Positions 34,901 to 47,195 of a stretch of 64,000 bases of DNA are shown in pieces. The notes below the pieces were generated by a model. That model had not been told where the DNA came from and made no database searches. It saw nothing but the letters and a program-made list of their open reading frames with translations. Source of the DNA: Epiperipatus broadwayi (Eukaryota > Onychophora > Udeonychophora > Euonychophora > Peripatidae). The stretch spans positions 6,596,264 through 6,660,263 of the forward strand of contig JAQFVV010012434.1 in assembly GCA_028023455.1 (NCBI GenBank), written 5' to 3'. The translations under genes were made by a program, and so were the position numbers. Numbering within the stretch: the first letter of the stretch is position 1; every line of letters begins with the position of its first letter.

Positions 34901-35820
34901 ATTTCTTGAAAACATTATCAAAAGAAATTAAAATTGAATAATTTGAAAGAAATAAAAATCTGTCATTAGACTTGGCAAAGAATATAATAATCATAACTGA
35001 ACCTCAACCCTGAAGATGCATGACATACAAAACATAAAATTATAACTTTGCAATTGACATGCTTTCAGAACAATTGAAATATTGCTTTAAATTTTATTTG
35101 CAACAAAGTAGGAATACAATTCAATAAATAATAAAAGAACATTTTAGAAAACATTAAATATTTTTTAAATAATAATAAGTTTTTTAAAATAAATAAAAAA
35201 CTTCAAAAACTCCTAATTATAACATTTTAAATAATTACATCACATTTCAAGCACTATAAAATATGGTTTTAATAACAATATTAAATTGCTTTTCAATATA
35301 TTAATTATATAATAAAAATATGAAATATATAACCTAAACATACTCATATACTTTTTTATAAACTAAGTTTGTTGTTTTTCTCTCAATCAATGACTTTTTA
35401 AATTTATTTTATTTTTTTATAATATAGATGACTTTTTAATTTAATAAGTAAGTTATTAAATAATTTGGGAACATAGTGATTTCTTACACTATTTCCACAT
35501 ATTTTCCATAGTTTGAAGCTATATATGCATCTGTTTTTCTTAGTTATATTTTAAATTATTTTATGTAAAGATTGTTGAAAGTATTATCAACATTTTTTAC
35601 TTTATAAATATATAATCCAAAAGTTGTTTGAATAATAAAATGTATACAATTTTGTCTTTATTTATCTATATTTTTTTATTTGATGATTAATCTATTATGC
35701 AATAATGCTAATCTATTAATATTACAATTAATTTTAAAACCACAAATCATTATTCCATATCTAAATAAAGATTCACATAAGAATTTATATATAACAATAT
35801 GATTATTTTAAAAATATGAC
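28941..35820. other. Long AT-rich tract without a recognisable gene
   Basis: Nearly 7 kb with no recognised coding region. Minor items: a 12-bp-stem hairpin TTATTTCAGACA/TGTCTGAAATAA at 29792-29818; a duplicated TATTTAAACACTTTTCCA near 31628 and 31700; TA runs near 31395 and 33185; and an (AATT)n tract near 32908. The block at 30600-30800 is less AT-rich and may be old element sequence. Confidence 0.45.
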
Positions 35821-35938
35821 ATTGATTTTGTAGAATATTATAAAATATGTAAATATTTTAATTAGTATAGTTACATGATATTGATTTTGTAGAATATTAT
35901 AGAATATGTAAATATTTTAATTAGTATAGTTACATGAT
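35821..35938 (+). repeat. 59-bp perfect-length tandem duplication
   Basis: Two adjacent 59-bp units (35821-35879 and 35880-35938), each starting ATTGATTTTGTAGAATATTA and ending AGTTACATGAT. They differ by one base (TATAAAATATG versus TATAGAATATG). The near identity marks this as a recent duplication compared with other arrays here. Confidence 0.9.
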
Positions 35939-38275
35939 ATTTCTATAACATGTTTTCATCTATCATTATTCAATGTTATGAAATATATTTTACTCATTTT
36001 ATTCTATAATGCTTTGTTATATAAATCCTTCTGTGAAATGCAAATGAGCATCAATATTATTCCATTTCAAGTGATGGAAATATATTAACATACATTTTGT
36101 TTTTTCTCCATTTATATAAATTCCTCTCTCAACACACCTGAATACAATTTTTTTCTGACTTTCTTGTCATTTTAAAATAGTAATATCAACATTGTTATTT
36201 ACACTCATCACTATATTAATTTTTAATATTAATATTTTCTACATTGTTTATGAAGATCAGAAACAAGAATATACAAAGTCTAGAATCTTGGGTATCCCAT
36301 ATACATTTTTTGTATTACTCAATATTTGTGATATTTTTGATACAACATAACTATTATTTATATGATTTATAAAAAAGCTGACAACTTGTCAGCTAAGCCA
36401 CAATTGCTAAACAGTAAATGAATTGCATATGCTTAAGAACATCAATCATGTTATAGAAATCTAAAAAACTAGTTAGATATTTTTAACCATTTAATGCACT
36501 TTTAATTTTGTCTGTGAAATTTTCAAATAACATAGTCGTATTTCAGCCTTCTATTAATCCATAATTGCTTATATTCAAATAATTATGTTATATGTATATT
36601 TTTTTATTCTGTTAGCAATTGAAGAAAAATAGATGTAGGTCTTTAATTCAAAATTTTACCGAATAACCATGTAAACCATATACATATGTCATCATAAGAA
36701 AATTTTACCCAATATTCTCAAAAGAAACAATATACTTTTTATGAAATTAAAGAAACATTTTACTACTAAAGATGAAATTGAATGCCAGTGCTGCTTTATT
36801 TTAATGCTGGATTATGCATGGTTATTGCATTTTTTTACAAATCAAAATCAAGATTGTCCAATACATAGCTCTTAGGTTTAGTACAATTAACTACAAATAC
36901 AAAATTATAAGAGACATTTTGCAAAAACTTAAATTTAATGGACCATTTTAATATATATTATATTAGTTTTATAAATTCTTTTTTTAGTTAACTAAAATGT
37001 ATGTTAAAATCAAATAAACTAAATCTCACATTGTAACATATTTTCAAAATTTTATTGGATAAGCAACTCTTAGGTTCTAATCAAAGATAATAAAAGTAAA
37101 TATTATATTGTAACAGTTAAGGTTTACTTTTAATGAAAGGGTACTAAGAGTATGAATTCCAAGAAACCATTTAAACATTTTCAACAAATTATTAGATATA
37201 TTAAATATTCAGAGATGAAAGTATGACACAAGTAAAAAAAAATCTGTATTAAGTTAATACAAATCGTAATTATAGTGAGTATTTAATTTCTTCTAGCAGG
37301 TAAATAAATATGAATGATGATGAAAGAATTCTAACTCCTTTATAGCAATTTGGTTTATGTATACTTACTAAAATTTGATGTTACAAATGCTTTCATTGTT
37401 TCAGTAGACACCTAAGAATTATTGGCCTGGACACCAAGATTAATTATGGATAATTACTTTAAACTAAAAAAATTTTTTCTCGTCATTCAGCCTTTCAAAT
37501 GATATTTATGTATACCTAAATAAACAATATTTAAAATAATGAACTGAGTAAATATTCAACATTTTATAAGTTAATAAACAGTAAAATGAATTAAATTTAA
37601 ATCAACGGTATGGAAGAATAGAAAGAGCACAAGACTAACTTAAATTGAAGAACAGTATAATAAATAGAGCAGAATACATAAATCTATATTCTGAATTTAA
37701 ACTCAGTATGAGCACAAAATTCTGTTTAATGAACTAATGTCACATCTTATTATTTTACAAGTTCCGGTTTTTTTACCAACGTATCCAAGATTTGATTTAC
37801 AATTTTGCTTACTTGTACAATTAATTTCCTTGTTATTGAAGTGATTAAATTATTTGTTGTTTACAATCTAGTCTTTTAATTTTCTCACTATTCTACCATC
37901 CAAACAATGCGTGTGTATATGTAAATAATAATGTGATTAAAATAGTAACTACAGACAAATAACATTGAAATAATTGAATGTGAAATTAGTTTACTAAACA
38001 ACATTTTGGGCTCAAACTGAGGGTAAATGCAGAAGATAAATTTAAATATATAAAAATCTGATGCAATCGTTACTCTATCATGGAGGTCCTCAATGTAAAA
38101 CAGGTTATGAACATGGTTTGAGGTCTTTATAATTTCTGCTCTGACTATATTGGATTTAAGTTCAATTTATTTTATTGCTAATTTAATTATAAAATGTTCA
38201 ATGCATAATCAATTTTGCATTTTATATATATACTGAAATATTTGTATATATATACTGAAATATTTGTCATTCATT
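35939..38275. other. AT-rich DNA without a recognisable gene
   Basis: No gene recognised. A short tandem duplication of TATATATACTGAAATATTTG occurs at about 38226-38266, directly before the repeat-rich element. Confidence 0.45.
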
Positions 38276-40190
38276 TGGCAGAATGGTGAAAAACATGACG
38301 GCGACATCATCAACAACCGGCCTGAAAATGGCAAGTGATAAATTTTTTTACAAAACGCCTCAAAATCGACAAATAAAAATGCCTAAGGCAATATATGTAC
38401 AGCAAATAAAGTGAAAACTACAAATTAAAAAAAAATGAAAGAAAATGCTAAAAAATTCAAATAATAAAAACAAAAAATCATGAAAATTCCATTATGAGCT
38501 ATACCCCCTCCCCCCAAAATCAAAATGTCTTCCCTTAAATCGACAAATAAAAATGCCTCAGACAATATATGTACAGCAAATAAATCGAAAACAACAAATT
38601 AAAAAAAAAATGCAAGAAAATGCTAAAAAATTCAAATAATAAAACCAAAAAACCATGAAAATTCTATCAAGAGATATACCTCCCTCTACAATCTGACAAT
38701 TCACAAAACATGGCGGCCAAAAAAAGCGGGAAAATACGAAAAAAATCAAATCATTTACCTTCAACATAAATATGCATCTAAGTTCATATTAAAAAGCAAT
38801 TCCCCCAACTGGTCAAAACGTAACACAGATTAATACGTAGTAACTAATAAAAAACTAAGCAGAAAATGCTATAAAATGCAAACTATAAAAAATAGGATCA
38901 ACAGTCCCCCCCCCCTACAATCTGGACATTCAGAAGGAAGCATGGCAGCCAAAAATAGCGGGGATCAAATTATTTACCTTAAACATAAATATGCATCTAA
39001 ATTGATATTGAAAAGCAATTAATTGTTCTCTGGCTTTCAAATTACTGCATATGTAAATGGAGCAGTAATATTTAAATAATCAAAAAGCAATCATTACCGA
39101 CCCCTCCCCACTAATCAAAATGTAATAAATGGTATCAATATTTTAAGATTATTTAAGTAACAGACCTAATAAGAATTCATATCATAGATTAATACGTAAT
39201 AAGTAATTAAATAGAATTATAGTAAGTTTAAAAGAGAAGATGGAAAAATTACCTTGTTGCATTTTTTTTTGTTCAAGAAATTGTTTTTCACTGTTATGTA
39301 GATTAAATCACAAATTGTAGTTTCAAAATGACTATCCCTTCCCCCATTTAGTGACTTTTCTAAAACTAAGAACTCATAACACAGATTAATACGTAGTAAG
39401 TGATTAAATATGGCAACAACGGACTAACTTTTATAAAATGTACTAAATCTTATGAATATTTAAAAAATCAAACACTATTTGCACATGTGCTGTGCATTAT
39501 TTAAGTAATAGATATAACTCCTCAACACAGATTAATACAGTACATAGTAAGAAAGTTTAAAAAAGAAAGTGGGAAAAATTACCTTGTTCCAAATTCGGTT
39601 CAGAGCCATTTGCACAATGATGACTCGATCATGATGTTCTGCAAAATGTAGCTTTGCTGGTAAATTTCTTAACACTTTTAGCAATGATGATTCCAGCAGA
39701 TTAAAAAAATTATTTAACAGAAGGTATCTACAAACACTAGCAATTATTTAAATCAAGTTATGCACACATATATAATATACCAATTCATTTTAAAAATAAT
39801 AAACAATTGTCCACTATATTCATATTATTTTCAATTATGTTTTTATTTAAACAAAGTTGCAAGTTCATCTACATTTTTTTAATGAGAGATGTGTAATTAC
39901 AAACATGAAATCCCCCCCCCCCCTTACTTGACAGCAAAAAAAATATATCGTAAATACTTTTAAAAGAAAAGTCTTTCAACATCAAATTATTTATCTTTAA
40001 AGCAATTAATTGTTATCTGGCTTTCAAATTATGACATATGTAAATTGATCAACAATATTTAAATAATAATCAATGTAAAAAAGGAATACACAAAACATAA
40101 TTACCAAAGTATTTTGGAACAGATTTTAACGCTAATAGTAAGAGCAAATATGGCAGATATTAGCGGGAAAAAAAGGTTTTGAGTTAAAGT
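38276..40190. repeat. Repeat-rich element with several nested tandem families
   Basis: The leader (CATCATCAACAACCGGCCTG ... GGCAAGTGATAAATTT) matches the family at 27591. Two 175-bp units start near 38362 and 38537 with AATCGACAAATAAAAATGCC. Further right, CAGATTAATACGTARTAA-like words recur near 38829, 39183, 39381 and 39525. ATGGCGGCC...AGCGGG-like words recur near 38709, 38941 and 40147, and ATTACCTTGTT at 39251 and 39580. C-runs (CCCCCCCCC) punctuate units near 38507, 38905 and 39913. No transposase frame was seen. The right edge abuts segmental duplication copy A. Confidence 0.65.
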
Positions 40191-40492
40191 TTGCGCATAT
40201 GTGCATTTTTACATAAATTTTATGTACTATTTTTATTATTTATTCTATTTACTGCTGATAATGTAATTACGACATAGAAGATTTAAATAACATAGACCAT
40301 TTATCACTAGAGAAGGCTAATGAAAAAATAAGGCACAATGAATGATAAAAACCTAAAACAACGAGTTATTTAAAATGTACATGTATTTTAATTCACATAT
40401 AATTAAACTTTTTGTTCAGTCAGTGAAAATAAATTCCATTGTAATGACAAAAGCCTTGGTTAAATAGGTTATTTTTAGATTAAAACTGCAGC

Positions 40493-41156
40493 TGAACGAT
40501 CGCAAAATATAATTACTTAATTTAAAATAAGAATTACCGACTAATTTTCATTAGATCTTTATTGGTACATAATAAATCACACTAAACAACAGTTATGAGT
40601 AATTGGTTAACATATATATACATAATTGATTGCATTACAATTCAAATCCCCTCTCTGTCTACAGTAATACAAAAACGCACAGTACATTGATTAGGTGACG
40701 AAATAAACCCTCATAAATGCCACTTAGGGTGTTTAAAAATTATATTAAGACCAGTGCGATCTGCTTCTACCCTAATCGGCCGGATTCATCTACAGGTGCC
40801 GAGAATCTGGGATTACAGTCCGAAAAAGAGCAGCACTCATGGAGAACCAGAGGGACAAGAGAGCGATATTTATTTATCCTGCTCTTTTATACTCCCATGT
40901 TTGAAAATCCCACTCTCGTCACTTCTTTTCTGGAGTATTAATACATTTTTTCATGTGTGTGCAAAAGGCTTTGTTTGGTTATTAATTCCCTTGATAATCA
41001 AATCTGTTAAACACGCATCTATAATTACTTTATTTAGTCAATGCAGTTTGATCTAATTACTTTTTATTTCACTTAACCTACTTTGAACCCTATATACATT
41101 TAATCTCTATTAATTATTTCTTAATTAAATGTGTGCCTTTACTGGCTCTATTTACA
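40493..41156 (-). mobile_element. Probable solo LTR
   Basis: 664 bases present in copy A but absent at the matching point of copy B (61408). Read on the minus strand it starts TGTAAATAGAGCC and ends GCGATCGTTCA (TG...CA ends). It has a TATA box (GAGTATAAAAGAGCAGG, about 40880-40895) and a downstream AATAAAG signal (about 40557-40563), spaced as in an LTR U3-R-U5. It is GC-richer than the surroundings. A target duplication is not evident because the right flank is a TA microsatellite. No internal retroelement genes adjoin it. Confidence 0.6.
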
Positions 41157-41234
41157 TATATATATATATAAGAGTAGCATAGGTATTTTACGTGCGTTGC
41201 TTTGTGAGATAGGAAGTAGTTGTAAACTAGAATA

Positions 41235-43670
41235 GACATTCACTTATGTTAATCAGTGTTATGTGATGTATCTTCTAAAGCCTTCATGAGTTGGGTGCAA
41301 ATTTAGTAAGCGATTTCTGCCATTTTGAATTTCAAAAATAGCCAAAAACATCGTCTGACACATCTAAGTGATAAAAAACTACGCAAAAACAGAAAAAAAG
41401 TAGAACTTGGGTCAAGTGATTTGGAAAACCCGCCAAAATGCACAGTTTAAAAAAAAAGGCCACAACACGAAAAATGAACATTTTCTCATTTTAAATTATA
41501 AATCAAATAATTTATATAGAGAGAGAGCAAGATTACTATATTTAAATATTAATCAATAAATGCTAATTATCATTGCCTAAAAAAGTACTTGGTAGCATTT
41601 TGATGTGGCTGATATGTGATATCTAAGGCACCCCCTCTCTCCTTATACAAATTAAAGTAATATATATGCGATATATATATTTCATACAAATAAAATTATG
41701 AGTGCGTAAAATAAACAAATAAATGAAATACGATAAATAAATAAATGGCTAGTATTTTTGAAGGAATACCTTCATTATCAAAACTGTGGCTAAATGAATT
41801 GTGAAGTAAAACTGTTGCTATAAGAAATGCAAAGTGTATGCAAATTTAGCACCCAACAATTAATTTAGCACACAGCTTTGATAATGAAGGTAAATAAACC
41901 TTTACGCACTCATAATTTTATTTGTGTGAAATATATATCTAATATATATTACTCAATACAAACACAGACACAAAGCGATTATTAATTAAAATAAATAATT
42001 TTTTTTTAAAAAAAAAATACTTACATTTATTTAAAATATGTTTTTGTTTTTTCTTGTTGGTAGTAAAACTCATTTCAATGTTAATAGATATACAGATTAT
42101 AGTGACATAATCAAGAGTAGATCTGATATAGATGAAATGCAAATGCCGACTTTAATAAGTTTTATCTTCTTATATTTTAACACATATATATGTTTGTGCA
42201 AAATCATACCTCAACAAATAATTTAAAAAATGTTTAGAAAAATACGCAAACCACTCTATAATTATTTTGTATACAAATTCTGATAATTAAAAAGTAACTT
42301 TTTTGATATGATGGGGAGAACCGAATAAGGTGTATTAAGCCTCTTACTATGTGCGGATGTACATATAAATATTACCACGGTCACTATTAAAGTTAGTTAC
42401 AAACAGCTTACTTGTACACAAACATATATATGCATTAAAATATAAGATAAAACTCATTAAAGTCTTCATTTACATTTCATCTTTATCAGATCTACTCTTG
42501 ATTATGTCACTATAATATGTATATCTATTAACACTGAAATGAGTTTTACTACCAACAAAGGAAAACAAAAACATATTTTAAATAAATGTAAATATTTTAT
42601 TTTATTTTTTTTTAAAAATATTTATTTTAATTAATAATCACTTTGTGTCTGTGTTGGTAATGAGTAATATATATTAGATATATATTGAGTAATATATATT
42701 TCACACAAATAAAATTATGAGTGCGTAAAGAAAACAAATAAATGAAATATAAATAAATAAATAGCTATTGGGTTTATTTACCTTCATTATCAAAGCTGTG
42801 TGCTAAATGAATTGCTGTGAGCTAAATTTGCATATACTTTGCATTTCTTATAGCAACAGTTTTACTTCACAATTCATTTAGCCACAGTTTTGATAATGAA
42901 GGTATTCCTTCAAAAATACTAGCCATTTATTTATTTATCGTATTTTATTTATTTGTTTATTTTATGACTCTAATTTTATTTGTGTGAAATATATATATCG
43001 CATATATATTACTTTAATTTGTATAAGGGGGGAGGAGGTGCCTTAGATATCACATATCAACCACATCAAAATACTACCAAGTACGTTTTTAGGCAATGAT
43101 AACTAGCATTTATTGATTAAGATTTAAATATAGTAATCTTGCTCTCTCTATATATAAATTGTTTGATTTGTTAATTTAAAATGTGAAAATGTTAATTTTT
43201 CGTGTTTTGGCTTTTTTTAAACTCTGCGTTTTGGCGGGTTTTTCCAAATCACGTGACCCAAGTTCTAAATTTTTCCTCTTTTAGGGGAATTTTTTATCAC
43301 TTAGATGTGGCAGATGATGTTTTTGGCTATTTTTAAATTCAAAAGAGCAGAGATCATGTACTAAATTTGAACCATTCTACGGTCAGTCAATGGTCAAGTA
43401 GAAAAAATATTCTGGCATAGTTTCTATTGTGAGAGGTTGTGGGATCGCATCAGAGTAATAGGTATTTAATTGTTAGTAACGTGTATTTATTATGAGAGAT
43501 TCACCTATGTTAATCAGTGTTATGTGATGTATCCAAAAAGCCTTCACCCGTTTGCGTCTGTTCCATGGGCAGCCAGCAGTCAAGTAGAGAAAAGCTTCTG
43601 GCATAGTTTCTCTTGTGTGCGAGGTTGTAGGATCACCTCTGAGTAATAGGTACTTAATTGTTAGTAACGT
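41235..43670 (+). repeat. Local tandem duplication interrupted by a palindrome
   Basis: A ~200-bp unit (ATTCACCTATGTTAATCAGT ... TTAATTGTTAGTAACGT) occurs intact at 43499-43670 and once at 61479-61650. A second version is split: 41238-41290 before and about 43382-43485 after the palindrome. Copy A therefore holds two units and copy B one, and the palindrome inserted into the first unit. Confidence 0.75.
41291..43381. mobile_element. 2.1-kb nested palindrome (foldback element)
   Basis: Two arms of about 0.9 kb (41297-42203 and 42413-43381) are reverse complements around a ~209-bp spacer. Paired blocks include TTTTGGCGGGTTTTTCCAAAT, CATCAAAATRCTACCAAGTA, TATAGCAACAGTTTTACTTC, AATCAAGAGTAGATCTGAT and ACATATATATGTTTGTG. 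Each arm itself contains a smaller palindrome (about 41670-41945 and 42676-43000) with ends ATTTCAYACAAATAAAATTATGAG and inner ACCTTCATTATCAAARCTGTG. No transposase frame was recognised. The arms differ by indels, so they are not newly formed. Confidence 0.85.
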
Positions 43671-44616
43671 CTCTTAATGGTTTGTGGTTACTTTTTATTT
43701 TATTAAAAGGAAAAGTATCTTCCGAATTTTAAGTCATTATTGTTAAAACAACTTTGACAAAATATAATTAACCTTTAAACTTTTTATCTAAATGACATTC
43801 ACTGTTTACAATTAACTTTTTTATTACATCAAACATAAAAATTACTTATAAAATAACGAAACGATTTTTATTACACCCAGAAAAATTAATTTTTTATAGA
43901 CATATATTTAAATACAATTTTCGTCATAAAATCATTTTATATTAAGAAAATTAAACTACAAAAAAAAACTAAAAGCAACAACATAAAAAGTCTAATCAAA
44001 AGATTATGCTACAAATTAATAGGAGAAAATATGGGTTCCTTGTCTAATTACAAAATTGTAGTTTGGTTTTTGACTTTATCAATAGGATTCAACATGAAAG
44101 ATGTGCAGATATACCCAGAAATCACCAAAAAATAATCCACCAATCAATTTAAGAAATAAAAATTTACCGCATAAAAATTTATGATTCAATGTCAACCAAT
44201 TTTTAGAATTTGATAAATCTAATTATAAACATCCAGATAATTCAATGAATTGTATATGCCTTTCACACAAGAAGAGAAGATTAAAAATTGAAGTTACAAA
44301 ACAATCACTTAAATGAGTATGATAGTAAAAAAAATCATTTTTATTATAATAACCATTACCATAATATTGTTAGATACTTAAAAGTTATTTATATTTCCAA
44401 AATCTCCATCTTCCAATTGGTTTCCAACATTTGACATTTACAATGATGTTTGAAATTCAAAATTAAAATAGAGCCAAACAGATATGCAGAAATCTCAAGA
44501 AATATAATTTTTTTATAAAGTTAAATAATCAAAAACAAAATTTATGTAAATAAATTGTCTATAGTTATGGAAGAACTAAAGATGCAAAAGTATGTATTTA
44601 CAGGATAGCATTTAGA

Positions 44617-44894
44617 TTTACATAAGCATTTATAATAATAATTAGCATTAAGCTAAGGCACATGCACATTGTAGATCTTAACAATAAATGAATACTCTCA
44701 TTTTTTCAAATACAAGATAAAGTCTTTCTGAGAAAATAGAATGAATAGACAAAGACTTTATCTTGTATTTGAAAAAATGAGAGTATTCATTTCTTGTTAA
44801 GATCTACAAAGTGCATTAGCTTAATGCTAATTATTATTACAATTTAAAACATCGCACAATATAAAACAAATATCTTATTTACATAAGCATTTAT
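44617..44894. mobile_element. 244-bp hairpin insertion with 17-bp flanking direct repeats
   Basis: TTTACATAAGCATTTAT occurs at 44617-44633 and again at 44878-44894. Copy B has it once (62590-62606), so it is an empty site. The insert (44634-44877) is mainly a hairpin: AATAATTAGCATTAAGCTAA ... GAATACTCTCATTTTTTC ... CAAGATAAAGTCTTT pairs with its mirror around a ~25-base loop near 44735. A 40-base tail (ACAATTTAAAACATCGCACA...) is outside the hairpin. The long target duplication fits retrotransposition by a LINE-type machinery better than a cut-and-paste MITE. Confidence 0.85.
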
Positions 44895-45470
44895 GCAATT
44901 TAAAGTAAAATCAAAACCATTGACTTGGTTGCATTATCTGTTTTTATCTTAGCATGTAAATTGGAATCCATGTTGCACGCTTGCCAATTTTATTTCAGAG
45001 ATATTAAAAAAAAGTTTAAGTTCTATTATTTTATCATTTTAATACATCTTATAATTATTGATTACTCAAGCATTCAAGAGATGTCACTAGAAATAAACAT
45101 ATTTTCTTATATTATTACATAATTTTAAATTAGCATTAAGAAATATATGTTATTATTAATATGGTTGCAAACATTATAAGTTATAGTAGACAAGTGACAA
45201 TGCTAAAGGGAATACTTAATAAACTGGTATCAGACAAATATAACTTTTACGTTAATGAATTTTTAAAACAATATAGTATGCTGAATTGAATTGAAAATTC
45301 ATATCACCCGATGTAAAATGGATGTGTTTTTTACAGATGGAAGTCAGAATTTTTGAAAACTTCTATTTACATAATTAAACAGCTGAGCTGGAATTTAAAT
45401 ATTATATAAAAGAAATAGATCATTTGTCATAACTATCACAATGGTACTCAACCCAGTATGTGAAGCATTA

Positions 45471-45540
45471 GTGGTCTAGTAGTTAGCATATCTGCCTCTC
45501 AAGCAGTGGTCCCGGTTACACTTTCCAGCTGATCTTTTGA
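45471..45540 (+). repeat. tRNA-Glu-like SINE fragment in copy A
   Basis: GTGGTCTAGTAGTTAGCAT is a good A box and D-arm. CTGC-CTCTCAA-GCAG is an anticodon stem-loop with CTC at the anticodon positions (tRNA-Glu). A decayed B box (GGTTACACTTTCC) and CAGCTGAT follow. Aminoacyl stem complementarity is lost, so this is a tRNA-derived SINE, not a tRNA gene. The matching copy in B (63198-63245) lacks the A-box half. Confidence 0.6.
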
Positions 45541-46689
45541 CATATAATAAATCCCAGTGATGTGCTATTAGTAAAATATATAACCATTGAACTGCTTTAA
45601 TATCATTGTATTTATTGAAACTGGTTGCAAACAGCTTAATTTAATATGTTGTTGTTGCTCAATTTTTTGTTCCTTGACTGGAATAAATCTAATAAAAATG
45701 ATCACTGGTTTCTTGACTTTATTCCTGTCAAGTACAAATCAGCCTCAAATTGATAAAAGCATAATATTGCAAGTGTAATGATGGAATGTAAACTAGAAAG
45801 ACAGATGTTATACATTTTTAAAAACTCTGATAACGAAATATTACATGCGATAGCATTACAATTGGTGATTTGTTTTTTAAAAACATTAAGCAATGAAAAA
45901 GATGCCTGTTGAAATTGAAATGAAAATAGTAAATATATACTTGCTGATTTACACTCTAATATATAGAACTTTTTAGGAATCCATATATCTGTACAAAACC
46001 AGATCTTTTATCTTTTCATGAGGATTATTATGAAGTCACAATAGTAATTAGTACATGTTGGTCTATTTTCATCATTTAATAATAACTGTTAAATGTGTTA
46101 TAGAAAAATTCAAATTTTGCTTAAACATTTCAAATACATTCAAGTTTTAATAATAGCAGAAAATAAATTTTAGGCAATATTAACCCCAACTAATATTGTT
46201 GACTAAAGGAACACCATAAGTCACAATATTACAAACCTGAGAGATCACGTTTGCTTGTCATGTGAAAATTGTCATTAAGTAGGCTTGAACCTCATGAAAG
46301 TGAACAAATTATGTATCAAAGTGTTAACCATAAATCTGTCTCTGATTGCTAAAAGAACCATGTCTATAACAACATGTAACATGTGATTTTTTTCAAAAGC
46401 CTTGAAGAATAAATATTAGATGATAAAAATAGGTGAAAATATTGTAACTCCAAAATGATAAGTTAATTTAAATTACAAGTTGTTATTTGACATTTATATA
46501 ATGGTATGTTAACATTGTTCCAGATTTGGATCTTAGATGTAATTAGGAATGGAAAAATACAGAAATAACTCTAAACATAAGTTTCAATATGAAAGGAAAA
46601 TGTTATATTCAAGCTATAATTTTTTCATTCATGTTTTGAAAATGACACAAGAATTAATAGATTTTATCATAATTAAGTTTATGTGAATA

Positions 46690-47195
46690 TATTTTATCAA
46701 TTATTATATGACTAATGCTTCTAATCAATATGGCCTCCTTTAGTTTTCTATCCCTTCCTTCTCTAGTATGATTTAACATTCTAATACTTCCCTTCTAACA
46801 CTTATGCCATGTCTCCAAAGAATGCAAATAAACAGGTGATCTTTTATCATATCTATGCTGAGTCAACCTTGTATACATTGAATTCTTTGTTTCACCCACA
46901 TAACCATGCCTAGCATGTTTTTTTTACAAGATTTACACTATTTATACAATTTTTTATATATCTATTATCCAAAATTCTAAGCATACTTTTCTTTCTGTTA
47001 TTTACTACTTTAAATTTTATTATATGATTAAAATATCTATTAATTCTCCAAATTAATTTATATATATTCTTCACAATATTATTATATGTTTCAATACCCA
47101 TATACTTATCTCTATTTTTTCCAATTATTCTCCTCATTATTATTAACAATAAATCTCTTTTCTGACATTTATATATTATTCTTATATTAATAAAT
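46690..47195 (-). pseudogene. Penelope-like element, inverted partial copy (GIY-YIG part)
   Basis: The minus-strand frame to 46910 gives KNRDKYMGIETYNNIVKNIY and CINSVNLVKKTC. One frame step away the sequence continues YVGETKNSMYTRLTQHRYD and YLHSLETWHKC. YVGET...TRLTQH is the signature of the GIY-YIG endonuclease carried by Penelope-like elements. The sequence is the mirror of the plus-strand copy at about 47815-48240. It lacks the RT and is broken by at least one frameshift and a stop. Penelope-like elements often insert with a truncated, inverted second copy of this kind. Confidence 0.75.

Larger units (their letters stand above)
40195..46294 (+). repeat. Segmental duplication, copy A
   Basis: Collinear with 61103-64000 in the same orientation. 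Shared blocks include ACCATTTATCACTAGAGA, AAAGCCTTGGTTAAATAGGT, TTAATTGTTAGTAACGTCTC, ATAATAACCATTACCATAAT and GCTTGTCATGTGAAAATTGT. Copy A is about 3.2 kb longer, explained by three gains: the LTR at 40493-41156, the palindrome plus local duplication (41291-43490), and the hairpin insertion (44634-44894). Scattered substitutions show moderate age. The duplicated DNA has no recognised gene. Confidence 0.9.

Noticed and set aside
40754-41056. 100-codon frame with mixed codon use
   Set aside because: It lies entirely within the probable solo LTR and has no protein family resemblance; composition reflects the LTR.
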